DNA of 16,704 bases from Prevotellaceae bacterium (GCA_031257655.1 JAIROF010000020.1:1-16704); one strand, 5' to 3'. Shown: positions 1 through 6,971, counted from the first letter of the stretch. Notes: generated by a model not told the origin, from the sequence alone. Translations and numbers: made by a program.

Positions 1-137
1 TTTTTTTTAATGGTTAATGGGCTGACGCACGAGGGGTTGTCGCGGACAACCAGACCATATTTTTTTAAACGCATTTTTTACTTTATTAAATCACAAATAT
101 ACAGCTGCTTATCCCAATATTTTGGGGCAGCCTGCTG

Positions 138-977
138 CTACTGTTTGCTCATCATTGCCACCATATCCTCAGCGCTCAAATTAAACAGGCCTAATATTTT
201 TTGCTGCAAATCGCTCAGCTTCGCGTACTTTACGGTGCGAACACCCTTGCCCAGCGTAAGCTCTACCAGCTTAATGTTCTTGAGTTCGGCAATGATGTCA
301 TTGAAAGACAGCTGCCCCCTATTTTCTTCGTTAAATGCCTTGAGAAAGGGATAGATTTTGTCTTCCAGCGCCTTGCTGACGACATGTGCCCAAAAGCAGA
401 CCTGAACGTGCCCGCGCGCTTGGTACTCTTGGTCGTACAAGTAAATGCTATTTTCTTCGACTTCGTGGCAATCAACCCATTGGCTGTCAATGCGCGGTTG
501 GCAGGCATCCAAAATCTCCAATGAATTATACAAGTCATCGACCTTCAGCCGTTTATCTATGCTAAGGATGCCGGCCAGCGCTGCTTCGCGCTGCAACAGG
601 TGGTAGATGCTCAGCTTGCTTCCGCAGGTAAGCAGCTTGCCGATGATCATTGCCCGAACGTTCGCAACATGCTCTGCAGGCAGCGCTTGGCGCAGGACTT
701 TGTCAATGCGCAGGCGCTTCATCAGCGCCTGTATCAGGAAAAAGTAGCCGAAGTCTACGCATTTTTCCACGGATATTTCTTGCTCGGCTACCATTTTTTC
801 CCCTCGCGAGCGCTTCAGCGCGGCTTCCAGCGACAAAACCTGCTCCTCTGTATAGCCAGACAGGTTGGCCAAAACCTTGGTTTTTACTTTCCCGTCTTCC
901 CGGTACTTGGAGCACAGCAATGGGGTTACATATTCTTGCCCGGACTTGTAGCGGCTTTTGTTGCGTTGTATATACAT
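138..977 (-). pseudogene. IS1634-like (IS4-type DDE) transposase, internal in-frame deletion
   Basis: This 279-residue ORF joins the two ends of a DDE transposase. Residues 1 to about 183 look like the N-terminal region (YVTPLLCSKYREDGKVKTK start, helical DNA-binding part, then NSIYLYD, where the first catalytic Asp is expected). From about residue 190 the sequence becomes the C-terminal part (GHVQVCFWAHVVSKALE, then an IKLVEL-type ending). Relatives are about 550 residues long, so the core with the second Asp and the Glu is gone, with the junction near 420-430. The frame is unbroken across the junction. The ATG at 977 has a strong upstream ribosome site (TAAGGAGG, minus strand, about 983-990) and a promoter at 1002-1031, so a catalytically dead protein that may still bind DNA could be made. 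Family assignment comes from reading the protein and has not been searched. Confidence 0.75.
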
Positions 978-1001
978 AATTCCTCCTTACGAAATTTGCT
1001 A

Positions 1002-1031
1002 CAAAGATAGTAATTATTCCTTTAATACAAA
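1002..1031 (-). promoter_or_regulatory. Bacteroidota-type promoter of the transposase remnant
   Basis: On the minus strand this reads TTTG (1028-1031), an 18-base spacer, then TATCTTTG (1002-1009). It matches the Bacteroidota -33/-7 consensus TTTG / TAnnTTTG. Transcription would start near 995, just ahead of the ribosome site and the ATG at 977. Confidence 0.6.
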
Positions 1032-1226
1032 ATATTTAAAAACCCATATTCCGTGGCTACAAAAATTGACTTTTTGAGCCTTCTTGCTGATATGTAGAAT
1101 GGTATAAAAGTCAAATCCTGATGCTTCGCACACTCTCCTTACGAGCCCAAAATGCTGCCAATTACGAATCGCCTGCGCTTTGCAATTCGTTTATTGTCAG
1201 CCAATTATGCACGCTCCATGGTAATT

Positions 1227-1264
1227 CATGCATGTCAACTGTTTTCATGCATGTCAACTGTTTT
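1227..1264. repeat. Perfect 19-bp tandem duplication
   Basis: The unit CATGCATGTCAACTGTTTT occurs twice with no spacer (1227-1245 and 1246-1264). Each unit begins with the palindrome CATGCATG. It lies in gene-free DNA and no role is evident. Confidence 0.9.
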
Positions 1265-1673
1265 GATCAATATGCTCCTGCGAAAATCTTTCAAAAGAGT
1301 TTTATGCACAGGTTCATAATGAAAATGCACATGTTGGTAGCGCTATAAATTGTGGGGAGCGAAAAACCTAAATTACTCACTCGCGCTTATTTTTGGTGTT
1401 CGTGAGCTCGCTACGCTCGGTTATACCTAATTTTAATAACAAAACAACCTCAGTAGCAGGGAGATATAGTAGAAACAACAATCTCATTAGCCTCATTAAT
1501 GCAAATGGTTCATAATCAGCGTAATACTTACTATCGCGTGCAATTTATGGCATTACCCACATGTTTTAGAAATGGAATGCGTATAAATCTGCAAATCAGC
1601 CATTTGCAATCATTCTTTCGCCATAATTTTCTATTTTTAAGCCTGCAAAATCAGATGCAAAGCATCAGTGAGC

Positions 1674-1735
1674 AATATTGCTGACGCCGAAGCTCTTATC
1701 TGTGCAGCCTGTGCAATCTGTGGATCATATATCCA
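1674..1735. repeat. Dispersed repeat (AATATTGCTGACGCC type), copy 1
   Basis: This begins AATATTGCTGACGCCGAAGC and continues into a run of roughly 10-11-base units of the type CTGTGCAATC / CTGTGCAGCC. A second copy with the same order starts at about 4762, after the TPR gene, and a related tract in opposite orientation lies at 6868-6905, after the LPP20-like gene. All three copies are intergenic and follow the 3' end of a gene. Confidence 0.7.
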
Positions 1736-1786
1736 CTTGCGAAACATCAGTAAAATCCGATAGCATTGGTGTTTTGAGGTTACAGC

Positions 1787-2374
1787 TTACGCCAGCTTCA
1801 GAAAATTTTTCAGGATTTGCTCGCCGGCCTGGGCGCTTTTTTCGGGATGAAACTGCAGGGCGTAAAAGTTATCCCTGTGCAGGGCGGCGCTAAAGGGCTG
1901 CACGTAGTCGGTGGTGGCAATGGTATGCTCGCCAAGCTGTGCGCAGTAGCTGTGAACGTAGTACACGTACGTTTCTCCGTCCAGCCCGGCAAACAGCGGG
2001 GATTCTTTGGTGAGAATGGTATTCCATCCCATGTGCGGAATTTTATGCGCACCCGGCCGGAACCGGCTTACGCGCTCGTCAAAGATGCCGAGGCACTCCG
2101 TATCCCCCTCTTCGGAGTATGCGCAGAAGAGCTGTAGCCCAATGCAGATGCCGAGCGTGGGCTGCTTGAGGCTGCGAATGAGCGCATCCAGCCCATGCGC
2201 GCGCAAGTACTGCATGGCGGTGCCGGCTTCGCCAACCCCAGGCAAAATAACCTTGTCGGCAGCGCGAATTACGTCGGGATTGTCGGTAAGCACTGCATCC
2301 TGACCGATGCGCTTCATGGCGTTTTCCACCGAACAAATATTGCCGGCGTTGTATTTGATAATTGCTACGTTCAA
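1787..2374 (-). CDS. hisH: Imidazole glycerol phosphate synthase, glutamine amidotransferase subunit HisH
   Basis: HisH releases ammonia from glutamine and passes it to HisF, which makes imidazole glycerol phosphate and AICAR in histidine biosynthesis in the cytoplasm. The 195 residues are normal length for the family. The class I amidotransferase signature is complete: nucleophile Cys77 in LGICIGLQLF, and His176 and Glu178 in QFHPEKS. PGVGEAGTAM near 45-54 and PHMGW near 113-117 are also typical. The start must be TTG at 2374: it gives the family N-terminus (NVAIIKYNAGN), and no in-frame ATG or GTG lies before the upstream stop at 2387-2389. No hisF or other his gene is in the window. The small gene at 2387-2551 ends 12 bases upstream in the same direction. 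The likely promoter (3107-3138) is now cut off by a 494-bp palindromic element. Confidence 0.95.
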   Translation of the reverse strand: MNVAIIKYNAGNICSVENAMKRIGQDAVLTDNPDVIRAADKVILPGVGEAGTAMQYLRAHGLDALIRSLKQPTLGICIGLQLFCAYSEEGDTECLGIFDERVSRFRPGAHKIPHMGWNTILTKESPLFAGLDGETYVYYVHSYCAQLGEHTIATTDYVQPFSAALHRDNFYALQFHPEKSAQAGEQILKNFLKLA

Positions 2375-2386
2375 TGAGCTTTTGGT

Positions 2387-2551
2387 TTAAAAATGAATGT
2401 TGATATTTTCATGCTGCCCGCTACCCTGCCTCATGCCGCCGCGCATGCTCATGCACGCCTTGCGGTCGAAGCGAAAGCTGCAGGTGGCGCAATGCGCTAC
2501 GATTCGCTCTTTTTCTTCCGGGCCAACAACATGCTTTCCGTTTTCTATCAC
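2387..2551 (-). CDS. Unrecognised small Cys-containing protein upstream of hisH, probably 5'-disrupted
   Basis: Read from GTG at 2551, this encodes 54 residues starting VIENGKHVVGPEEKERIVAH, followed by a CATC motif, SFRFDRKAC, a Met/Gly-rich stretch and a tail ending NINIHF. Codons are GC-rich at the third position like those of neighbouring genes, the frame runs to a stop only 12 bases before hisH, and the charge pattern looks like a real protein. I do not recognise the family. The spaced cysteines (CATC, then a third Cys nine residues on) could bind a metal. The start is odd: the GTG lies only three bases from the end of the palindromic element. A well-formed start (GAAGGT, five bases, ATG at 3048-3050) sits exactly on the other side of that element, below the promoter at 3107-3138. 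I infer that the element was inserted at the beginning of this gene. Removing it would need a two-base adjustment to join the frames. Confidence 0.5.
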   Translation of the reverse strand: MIENGKHVVGPEEKERIVAHCATCSFRFDRKACMSMRGGMRQGSGQHENINIHF

Positions 2552-2553
2552 AA

Positions 2554-3047
2554 CAATACTTTGCTATAAAAATTATCGTAGTTGAGCGGCGATTAAGCCG
2601 TTGCTGTAGCGCTCTTCGCTATATTTTTTTACCGTTTGGAAACCTCTAAAAACCCCAAGCGCTGCGCTCCCTCGGCAAAGTGCTCATTTGCTTTAGTAAA
2701 CTCCGCTTTTGCCTTAGCCGCAAGCCTTTATTCGGGGGTTTTTTGAGGTTCCCTTTTGGCAGGCTCCGGTTGGTAGCGAAAGTGCGAAAAAACGATTTTT
2801 TGACAACACGATGCGAATCAGCATTTTAAATTCGTTCGCGAAAATCGAAGGCTGATCCGTTTTTAATGCATAACTTTAAAACGCTAATGAACAACAGGTT
2901 GCCATCAGAGCGTTTTTTCGCACTTTCGCTATCAACCCAAACCTGCCAAAAAATAGAAAACGTATGGAACAACTCTACAGCTACGGCTTAATCGCCTTAA
3001 TCGCCGCTTAGCCGCTTAAATATATGGATTTTTATAACGAAGTATTG
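2554..3047. mobile_element. 494-bp palindromic (MITE-like) element between promoter and hisH operon
   Basis: The two halves are inverted copies of each other. The outer arms (about 2554-2610 and 2975-3047) share ends CAATACTT / AAGTATTG, then a TATAAAAAT block, then a GCGGCGATTAAGCCG-type block; the right arm carries an extra 9-base duplication (TTAATCGCC twice). The inner arms (2754-2794 and 2911-2951) match at about 37 of 41 positions, including a perfect 21-base run. The left half carries an additional 110-bp hairpin (2641-2750) absent from the right. No ORF of note lies inside. I infer a non-autonomous mobile element or a large snap-back repeat; no family is recognised and no target duplication is certain. 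Confidence 0.7.
2641..2750. repeat. Hairpin repeat nested in the left arm of the palindromic element
   Basis: The ends are inverted: AACCTCTAAAAACCCC at 2641-2656 and GGGGTTTTTTGAGGTT at 2735-2750, matching at 15 of 16 positions. The right arm of the large element has only about 23 bases where the left has about 143, so this unit looks like a later insertion. TTTGG just before it and TTTTGG just after could be a target duplication. Its interior (GCTGCGCTCCCTCGGCAAAG) resembles dispersed intergenic repeats, but I cannot name one. Confidence 0.6.
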
Positions 3048-3106
3048 CATGTAATACCTTCAAATATCGTGCTATTTCTCAGCGAAACAACAATATACAA
3101 ATTTTG

Positions 3107-3138
3107 CAAAGATAGTACAATTTCACGGTATTAGCAAA
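3107..3138 (-). promoter_or_regulatory. Bacteroidota-type promoter, probably original promoter of the hisH operon
   Basis: On the minus strand this reads TTTG (3135-3138), 20 bases, then TATCTTTG (3107-3114), an exact match to TTTG / TAnnTTTG. Initiation near 3100 would be followed by a ribosome site (GAAGGT, 3056-3061) and ATG (3048-3050), but the palindromic element begins immediately after that ATG. Confidence 0.6.
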
Positions 3139-3167
3139 TGCCCGTCGCAATGGCAATTCTTTTTTTT

Positions 3168-3352
3168 GAGGTGCGATGAAAAGCTTGGATGAGATTAACT
3201 CATGCTACGCATATTGCTGTCTGAACGCTGATTTTTTTTTTGATTTGAATGATTGTTATGATTGATGGCGCATGGTACGATGCACAGCGCTATTTCGTCG
3301 CGCGGCGCACGCCGTGCGCCTCTACATGAGATCGTAATTTTCATAGCACCTC
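3168..3352. repeat. Inverted-repeat patch with opposed tiny ORFs, each with a ribosome site
   Basis: The ends GAGGTGCGATGAAAA (3168-3182) and its inverted partner GAGGTGCTATGAAAA (minus strand, 3338-3352) differ at one base in 15. Each end contains a Shine-Dalgarno-like GAGG and an ATG pointing inward. The plus-strand ORF (3176-3265, 29 codons) and the minus-strand ORF (3195-3344) overlap. Inside lies a perfect GC hairpin, ggcgcac-gcc-gtgcgcc (3304-3320). A third copy of the TTTTTTTTGAGGTGCTATG leader occurs at 15628-15646. This may be a small mobile or repeat element; no family is recognised. Confidence 0.45.
3195..3344 (-). CDS. Possible 49-residue basic/polar peptide of unknown function
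   Basis: ATG at 3344 follows a very strong ribosome site (GGGGGAGGTGCT on the minus strand). The predicted peptide has a basic front (CRGARRAPRDEIAL) encoded partly by a GC hairpin repeat, and an Asn/His/Lys/Gln-rich end (INHNNHSNQKKNQRSDSN). The low-complexity end and the repeat origin argue against a conserved folded protein, while the ribosome site argues for translation. No terminator or partner gene identifies a role. Confidence 0.3.
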   Translation of the reverse strand: MKITISCRGARRAPRDEIALCIVPCAINHNNHSNQKKNQRSDSNMRSMS

Positions 3353-3416
3353 CCCCAAAAGGAATTAGCCATAAAAAAAACCGCCAACAAATGCGGTACG
3401 CTTTCAAAAAAAGTTT

Positions 3417-3424
3417 TACCTTTG
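3417..3424 (+). promoter_or_regulatory. Possible -7 element of the TPR gene promoter
   Basis: TACCTTTG fits the Bacteroidota -7 motif TAnnTTTG, but no clear TTTG lies at -33. A second candidate, TAAATTTG, lies at 3489-3496. Which is used matters for the TPR gene start: the second would exclude the ATG at 3469 and favour a start near 3655 or 3721. Confidence 0.35.
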
Positions 3425-3468
3425 CACCCACATAGCAGAAAGCAGAAAACTTTATCATTGCGCCTAAA

Positions 3469-4740
3469 ATGTGTGCTGCCGTTTTTTATAAATTTGGCTG
3501 TTGCATGCGAAATTGCTTGCCAAAAGCAAAATATTTCGCACCTGCACCTGCGCCGTGCGTTGCACATGCAGGCGCAAGCGCCTTTTCGTTCCTGCGGAGC
3601 GCCTGCGCGAGCTCGTATGGCATGCGCGGCGCGCCGCGTAGTTTTTGGCGGTGGATGGCGGCGCGTCTTTTTCCGCAGCGGAATCTTCATTTTCAGCGCT
3701 TGGCGGTCGGCGGTCAGCATTTGTTCAGCGGCCAGCTTTTTGCGAATCGCGGGTTGCCCCTTTTCCTGCTGTGCCTGCTGCTCCTGTGCAGCGGCGCGGG
3801 GTATGCCCAGAAAAAGACCTTTACGCGCGAATACCTCTACACGGCGAGCGAAGCCGACAGCAAGCTCACCGCCCGAAGCATTGCCACGCAGCAAATGCGC
3901 AACGAGCTGCTGCGGGAAATCGGCGAATTTTTGCTCTCGGAAAAGACCATGCTCACCAGCTCTGTGCTGGTGGGCGGCAGCGAAGCGCTTTCGGAGGATT
4001 TTTCCAGCAAGATTGAGGCTATCAGCGCCGGCATTGTGGAGATGAAAATCCTCAGCGAGGAGTGGAACGGCGTAACCTACCACATAGCGGCGCAAATGAC
4101 GGTGGACACCAGCGACGTGCGAAAGCGCATTGCCGAAGTGCTGAACGATAAGCAAAAGACAAAGGAGCTGGAGGAATCGCGGCAGCGGGCGCTCACGGCT
4201 GAGGCGGAGGTGGAGAGGCTCAAGAAGGAGCTGACAAAAAAGAGCTGGGGACAGCACCAGCTGCTGCAGCTGCAAAAAGACTACCGGCAGCAGGCGGAAG
4301 CGCTTACCGCCGAAGAATACTTCCTGCAGGGGTACAGCGCCGCAGAGCTGGGCTTGCCGGAGGTGGCGATTGGCTACTGGGAAAAGGCGCTGAGCATAGA
4401 CTGGTGTAAGGCAAACCTGCACTACAACATCGGCAACGCCTACTACGACCTGGGCGCCAAGCGCCAGGCCATAGCCAGCTTTCAAAAAGCCATCGACATC
4501 AACCCGAACGATGCCGCCGCATACAGCAACATGGGCATTGCCTGCTACGATCTGGGCGAAACAAGCCGCGCCATCGCCTGCTTTCAAAAAGCCATAGACG
4601 TAAACCCCAGCTACGCAGCAGCCTACTACAACATGGGCCAAACCTACCGGGCGCTCGGAAATCGCGACCTGGCCAACGCCTACTACCGAAATGCTGCCCG
4701 GCTGGGATACGCAAACGCGCAGAAGCACATAGGGAATTAG
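3469..4740 (+). CDS. Exported TPR protein with an LPP20-like N-terminal domain
   Basis: In the longest reading (423 residues) a signal-peptide core, LPLFLLCLLLLCSGAG, spans 96-111, with cleavage likely after YA at 113. The mature protein has a domain (about 115-220) similar in style to the N-terminus of the next gene (repeated Ala/Gln/Leu helices, then a TYHIAAQMTV strand), a coiled coil (about 220-275) and four tetratricopeptide repeats (about 283-420, e.g. AYYDLGAKRQAIASFQKAID). TPRs are protein-binding scaffolds, so it probably acts in the periplasm or envelope as a partner-binding subunit. The start is uncertain: residues 1-84 are Arg/Cys/Ala-rich and unlike a signal peptide. TTG at 3721 would give an ideal 29-residue signal peptide, and ATG at 3655 is also possible. 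The stop codon lies inside a heptamer-like repeat. First gene of a five-gene envelope cluster. Confidence 0.85.
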   Translation: MCAAVFYKFGCCMRNCLPKAKYFAPAPAPCVAHAGASAFSFLRSACASSYGMRGAPRSFWRWMAARLFPQRNLHFQRLAVGGQHLFSGQLFANRGLPLFLLCLLLLCSGAGYAQKKTFTREYLYTASEADSKLTARSIATQQMRNELLREIGEFLLSEKTMLTSSVLVGGSEALSEDFSSKIEAISAGIVEMKILSEEWNGVTYHIAAQMTVDTSDVRKRIAEVLNDKQKTKELEESRQRALTAEAEVERLKKELTKKSWGQHQLLQLQKDYRQQAEALTAEEYFLQGYSAAELGLPEVAIGYWEKALSIDWCKANLHYNIGNAYYDLGAKRQAIASFQKAIDINPNDAAAYSNMGIACYDLGETSRAIACFQKAIDVNPSYAAAYYNMGQTYRALGNRDLANAYYRNAARLGYANAQKHIGN

Positions 4741-4850
4741 GAATTAAAAATTAAGAATTAGGAATATTGCTGACGCCGGAAGCTCTCATCCTTGCAATCC
4801 TTGTAACCTGTGCAGCCTGTGCAAATCCGTGCAGCTTGTGCAAAGCTGTG
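4733..4850. repeat. GAATTAG/GAATTAA heptamer tract plus dispersed repeat copy 2
   Basis: From about 4733 to 4763 the sequence is built of GAATTAG, GAATTAA and AAATTAA-like seven-base units; the TAG stop of the TPR gene (4738-4740) is the end of the first unit. It runs directly into AATATTGCTGACGCCGGAAG and units such as CTGTGCAGC / TTGTGCAAA, the same order as in copy 1 at 1674-1735. The rest of the 251-bp gap (to 4991) has an imperfect inverted repeat (acaaattt at 4892-4899, aaatttgt at 4919-4926) and no recognisable promoter. Confidence 0.7.
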
Positions 4851-4991
4851 GGTAATATTATGCTGCTTTGTACACGGCGCCACGCGATTATACAAATTTT
4901 TGCGAAAAGAGCTCGTGCAAATTTGTGGCATAGCGTTCACCGTGTGCTGATATGCGCTTGTGCTGATAATCTGTAATTTTTTTTGTGAGAT

Positions 4992-6851
4992 ATGAATCAA
5001 AAAGTTAGCCGCTTTGCTTGGTGCTTTTGGGCATTTGCCTGGCTGTCGACGGCATCGGCCTATTCGGAAACCGTAGACGAAATAAAGAGCAGCAAGCAGT
5101 ACTACTGGGGCGAAGGCGTCAGCAAAACTGCCGCCGCCGCCGAAAAACAGGCGCTGTCGATGCTTATAAGCCAAATTTCGGTGAGCGTGGAGAGCAAGTT
5201 CTCCCTGCTTAAGGAGGAGGTTGCCACCAAAAATCAGTCCGAAATAAAGGAGCAGCTGAGCAGCGTGGTGAATACCTACTCCAACGCTACCATCAAGAAT
5301 ACGGAAATCATTCAGTGGGGCGACGAGCCGGAGGTGCACGTGTTCCGGTACGTCAGGCGGTCGGAGGTGTACAAAATTTTTGCCGAGCGGGAGCGAAAGA
5401 TACGGGAGTTTGTAGAAACGGCGGCCAAAGCCGAGCAAAAGCTACAGGTGGCCGACGCGCTCAAGTACTACTACTGGGCGCTCATGCTGCTCCAAAGCCA
5501 CCCCGACGGCAACGCTATCAAGCACAAGGTGGAGGAAAAGGAGGAAATGCTTGCCGTTTACCTGCCGCAAAGAATAAACGATATTTTCGACGGGCTAAAG
5601 TTTGAGGTGGCCGGTAAGCAGGAGGAAAAAAACCTTACGGTCTACCGCCTCGCCATCAGCTTTCGCAGCCGGCAGGCAGGCAACTGCGACTACGCCGTGT
5701 TCGACGGGCGAACCTGGTCGCCAACCATGAGCGCCAAAGACGGGCAGGGCGTTGCCGAAATCCTGGGAGACCCCGCCAAGCTCAAAAACATGCGCATTAA
5801 GGTGGAGTACGTGTTTGGCGACGAGTGGAAGATAGATACGGAGGTGCAGGATGTGCTGGAAAAGGTAGAGCCGGTTACGTTCAAAAAAAGCCGCTTTGAG
5901 ATTTCGCTGGGCAGCGCCTCTCAGCCTGTCCCAACCGCCCCCATGCAGCCCGCGGCAACCTCCGCCTTCGCAGCGCTGACAACAGGCGCCTACGACGCTG
6001 CGGGCGATATCGCAAAAAGGGTGGGCGCGGTAGAAAACGAAGAGCAATACCGAGCGCTCCTCAAAAAGGTGGAAGACGCCATACGAAGCAAAGACTACGA
6101 AGCCGCCAAAAGCTGCTTTACCCCAGACGGATACGACGTGTTTATACGGCTCGTAAAGTACGGCAACGCAATGATTATCTCAAACCCCACCTACGCCTTC
6201 CTCCTGTTTGAAGACGGCGTGCTGGCGCGGTCGCTGCCCATGCGCTTCAGCTTTGGCAACAACCGGAAGGTGTTTGTTGAAGACGTCGTGTTCGACATCT
6301 CGCAGCGCGAAGGCAAAATTCAGGCGCTCTCCTTTGGGCTTTCCAGCGCCGTGTGCGACGAAATCATGCAGCGGCAGCAGTGGAACGAGTATTCGCGCAT
6401 TGCCATTATCAACTTTCTGGAGAGCTACAAAACGGCCTACGCGCTAAAACGGCTCGACTACATCCGGTCGATATTCTCCGACAACGCCCTGATTATTGTT
6501 GGCAAGGTTGTAAAAACAGACCCTACCGTAGAAAACCGCTTTACAACCCAGCGAATACTGCGAACGCGCTACACCAAAACGCAGTACATGAAGCAGCTGA
6601 GCTCGGTATTCCACAGCAACGAATACGTAAACATCAAGTTTACAGACGTAAGCATACAAAAAGCCGGAGTGGGCGGCGAAATATACGGCATCCAGCTCAA
6701 CCAGAACTATTTTTCTACCACCTACGGCGATACGGGCTACCTCTTTTTGGTGACCGACCTGAACGACGTGAACAAGCCGGTGATTCACGTGAGAACCTGG
6801 CAGCCCGAAAAAGACCCGGACTTTGGAGTGTACGACCTCTCCCATTTTTGA
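4992..6851 (+). CDS. Exported LPP20-like / NTF2-like envelope protein
   Basis: The protein has 619 residues. A signal peptide (FAWCFWAFAWLSTASA, cleavage near residue 23) is followed by an LPP20/FlgT-like domain (about 30-130, with the aromatic-Gly start YYWGEGVSKTAAAAEKQAL and helices). Next come a helical, TPR-like piece (about 140-190), a beta-rich middle (about 195-310), a short Pro/Ala linker (about 310-325) and two C-terminal alpha/beta units. The last unit, about 475-615 (FLESYKTAYALKRLDYIRSIF to HVRTWQPEKDPDFG), has the layout of an NTF2-like fold. From memory, Bacteroidota have a family with this C-terminus, often annotated LPP20 lipoprotein, but this copy lacks a lipobox Cys, so it is probably soluble in the periplasm or secreted. 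Its function is unknown. It is 251 bp after the TPR gene and 234 bp before the PEGA gene. The ATG follows GTGAGAT, a weak ribosome site. Confidence 0.85.
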   Translation: MNQKVSRFAWCFWAFAWLSTASAYSETVDEIKSSKQYYWGEGVSKTAAAAEKQALSMLISQISVSVESKFSLLKEEVATKNQSEIKEQLSSVVNTYSNATIKNTEIIQWGDEPEVHVFRYVRRSEVYKIFAERERKIREFVETAAKAEQKLQVADALKYYYWALMLLQSHPDGNAIKHKVEEKEEMLAVYLPQRINDIFDGLKFEVAGKQEEKNLTVYRLAISFRSRQAGNCDYAVFDGRTWSPTMSAKDGQGVAEILGDPAKLKNMRIKVEYVFGDEWKIDTEVQDVLEKVEPVTFKKSRFEISLGSASQPVPTAPMQPAATSAFAALTTGAYDAAGDIAKRVGAVENEEQYRALLKKVEDAIRSKDYEAAKSCFTPDGYDVFIRLVKYGNAMIISNPTYAFLLFEDGVLARSLPMRFSFGNNRKVFVEDVVFDISQREGKIQALSFGLSSAVCDEIMQRQQWNEYSRIAIINFLESYKTAYALKRLDYIRSIFSDNALIIVGKVVKTDPTVENRFTTQRILRTRYTKTQYMKQLSSVFHSNEYVNIKFTDVSIQKAGVGGEIYGIQLNQNYFSTTYGDTGYLFLVTDLNDVNKPVIHVRTWQPEKDPDFGVYDLSHF

Positions 6852-6867
6852 CCGAAAACGTATTTTT

Positions 6868-6905
6868 GGCGCACAGATGACGCAGATTGTACGGATTTTC
6901 GCAGG
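6868..6905. repeat. Decamer-type dispersed repeat tract (reverse orientation)
   Basis: On the minus strand this reads as roughly ten-base units of the type AATCCGTAC, AATCTGCGTC, ATCTGTGCG, the same composition as the repeat tails at 1695-1735 and 4785-4850. It starts about 15 bases after the stop of the LPP20-like gene. Confidence 0.55.
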
Positions 6906-6971
6906 TAGACACAAATACAGACTCCGGCGCAAGGCATTTACAAGACCTAAACGGGCGACCACCTACCGCAG

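Larger units (their letters stand above)
45..1060 (-). mobile_element. Insertion sequence remnant, IS1634-like, internally deleted
   Basis: The element is defined by the truncated transposase at 138-977 and by imperfect inverted ends: about 45-69 on the left and 1035-1060 on the right. Read inward, both have a CCA block, an ATAT block and a T-run ending in AAA, but the match is far from perfect, so the exact ends are uncertain. A perfect 7-bp hairpin (35-51, ggttgtc-gcg-gacaacc) lies across the left end. I could not identify a target duplication. The element is about 1 kb, against roughly 1.8-2 kb expected for a full IS of this type, because the middle of the transposase is missing. It could move only if a full-length relative elsewhere in the genome supplied transposase. 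Confidence 0.55.
1061..1786. other. Gene-free stretch between IS remnant and hisH
   Basis: No convincing coding region was found on either strand. The region is AT-rich, its short ORFs lack coding character, and none has a ribosome site. It contains a 19-bp tandem duplication (1227-1264) and, at its right end, a dispersed repeat (about 1674-1735) shared with 4762-4850. It lies downstream of hisH and upstream of the IS promoter. I see no clear GC-stem plus T-run terminator for hisH. Confidence 0.5.

Noticed and set aside
35..51. Hairpin ggttgtc-gcg-gacaacc as a terminator
   Set aside because: The T-run begins about nine bases after the stem, too far for an intrinsic terminator; it is treated as part of the IS end.
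1121..1348. 75-codon ORF in the gene-free stretch
   Set aside because: It includes the 19-bp tandem repeat in translation, has AT-rich codons unlike neighbouring genes, and has no promoter or ribosome site.
3371..3400. Intrinsic terminator on the minus strand (ACCGC ... GCGGT followed by T8)
   Set aside because: The stem is only 5 bp with an 8-base loop, and no minus-strand gene lies upstream of it to be terminated.
3322..4728. 468-codon open frame on the minus strand opposite the TPR gene
   Set aside because: It is the antisense shadow of a GC-rich coding region. The plus frame has a signal peptide and TPR motifs, while the minus frame has low-complexity Val/Ala/Leu/Arg content and no motif.
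4767..4976. 69-codon Cys-rich ORF after the TPR gene
   Set aside because: It translates the CTGTGCAGCC-type repeats; it has no ribosome site and no gene-like codon use.
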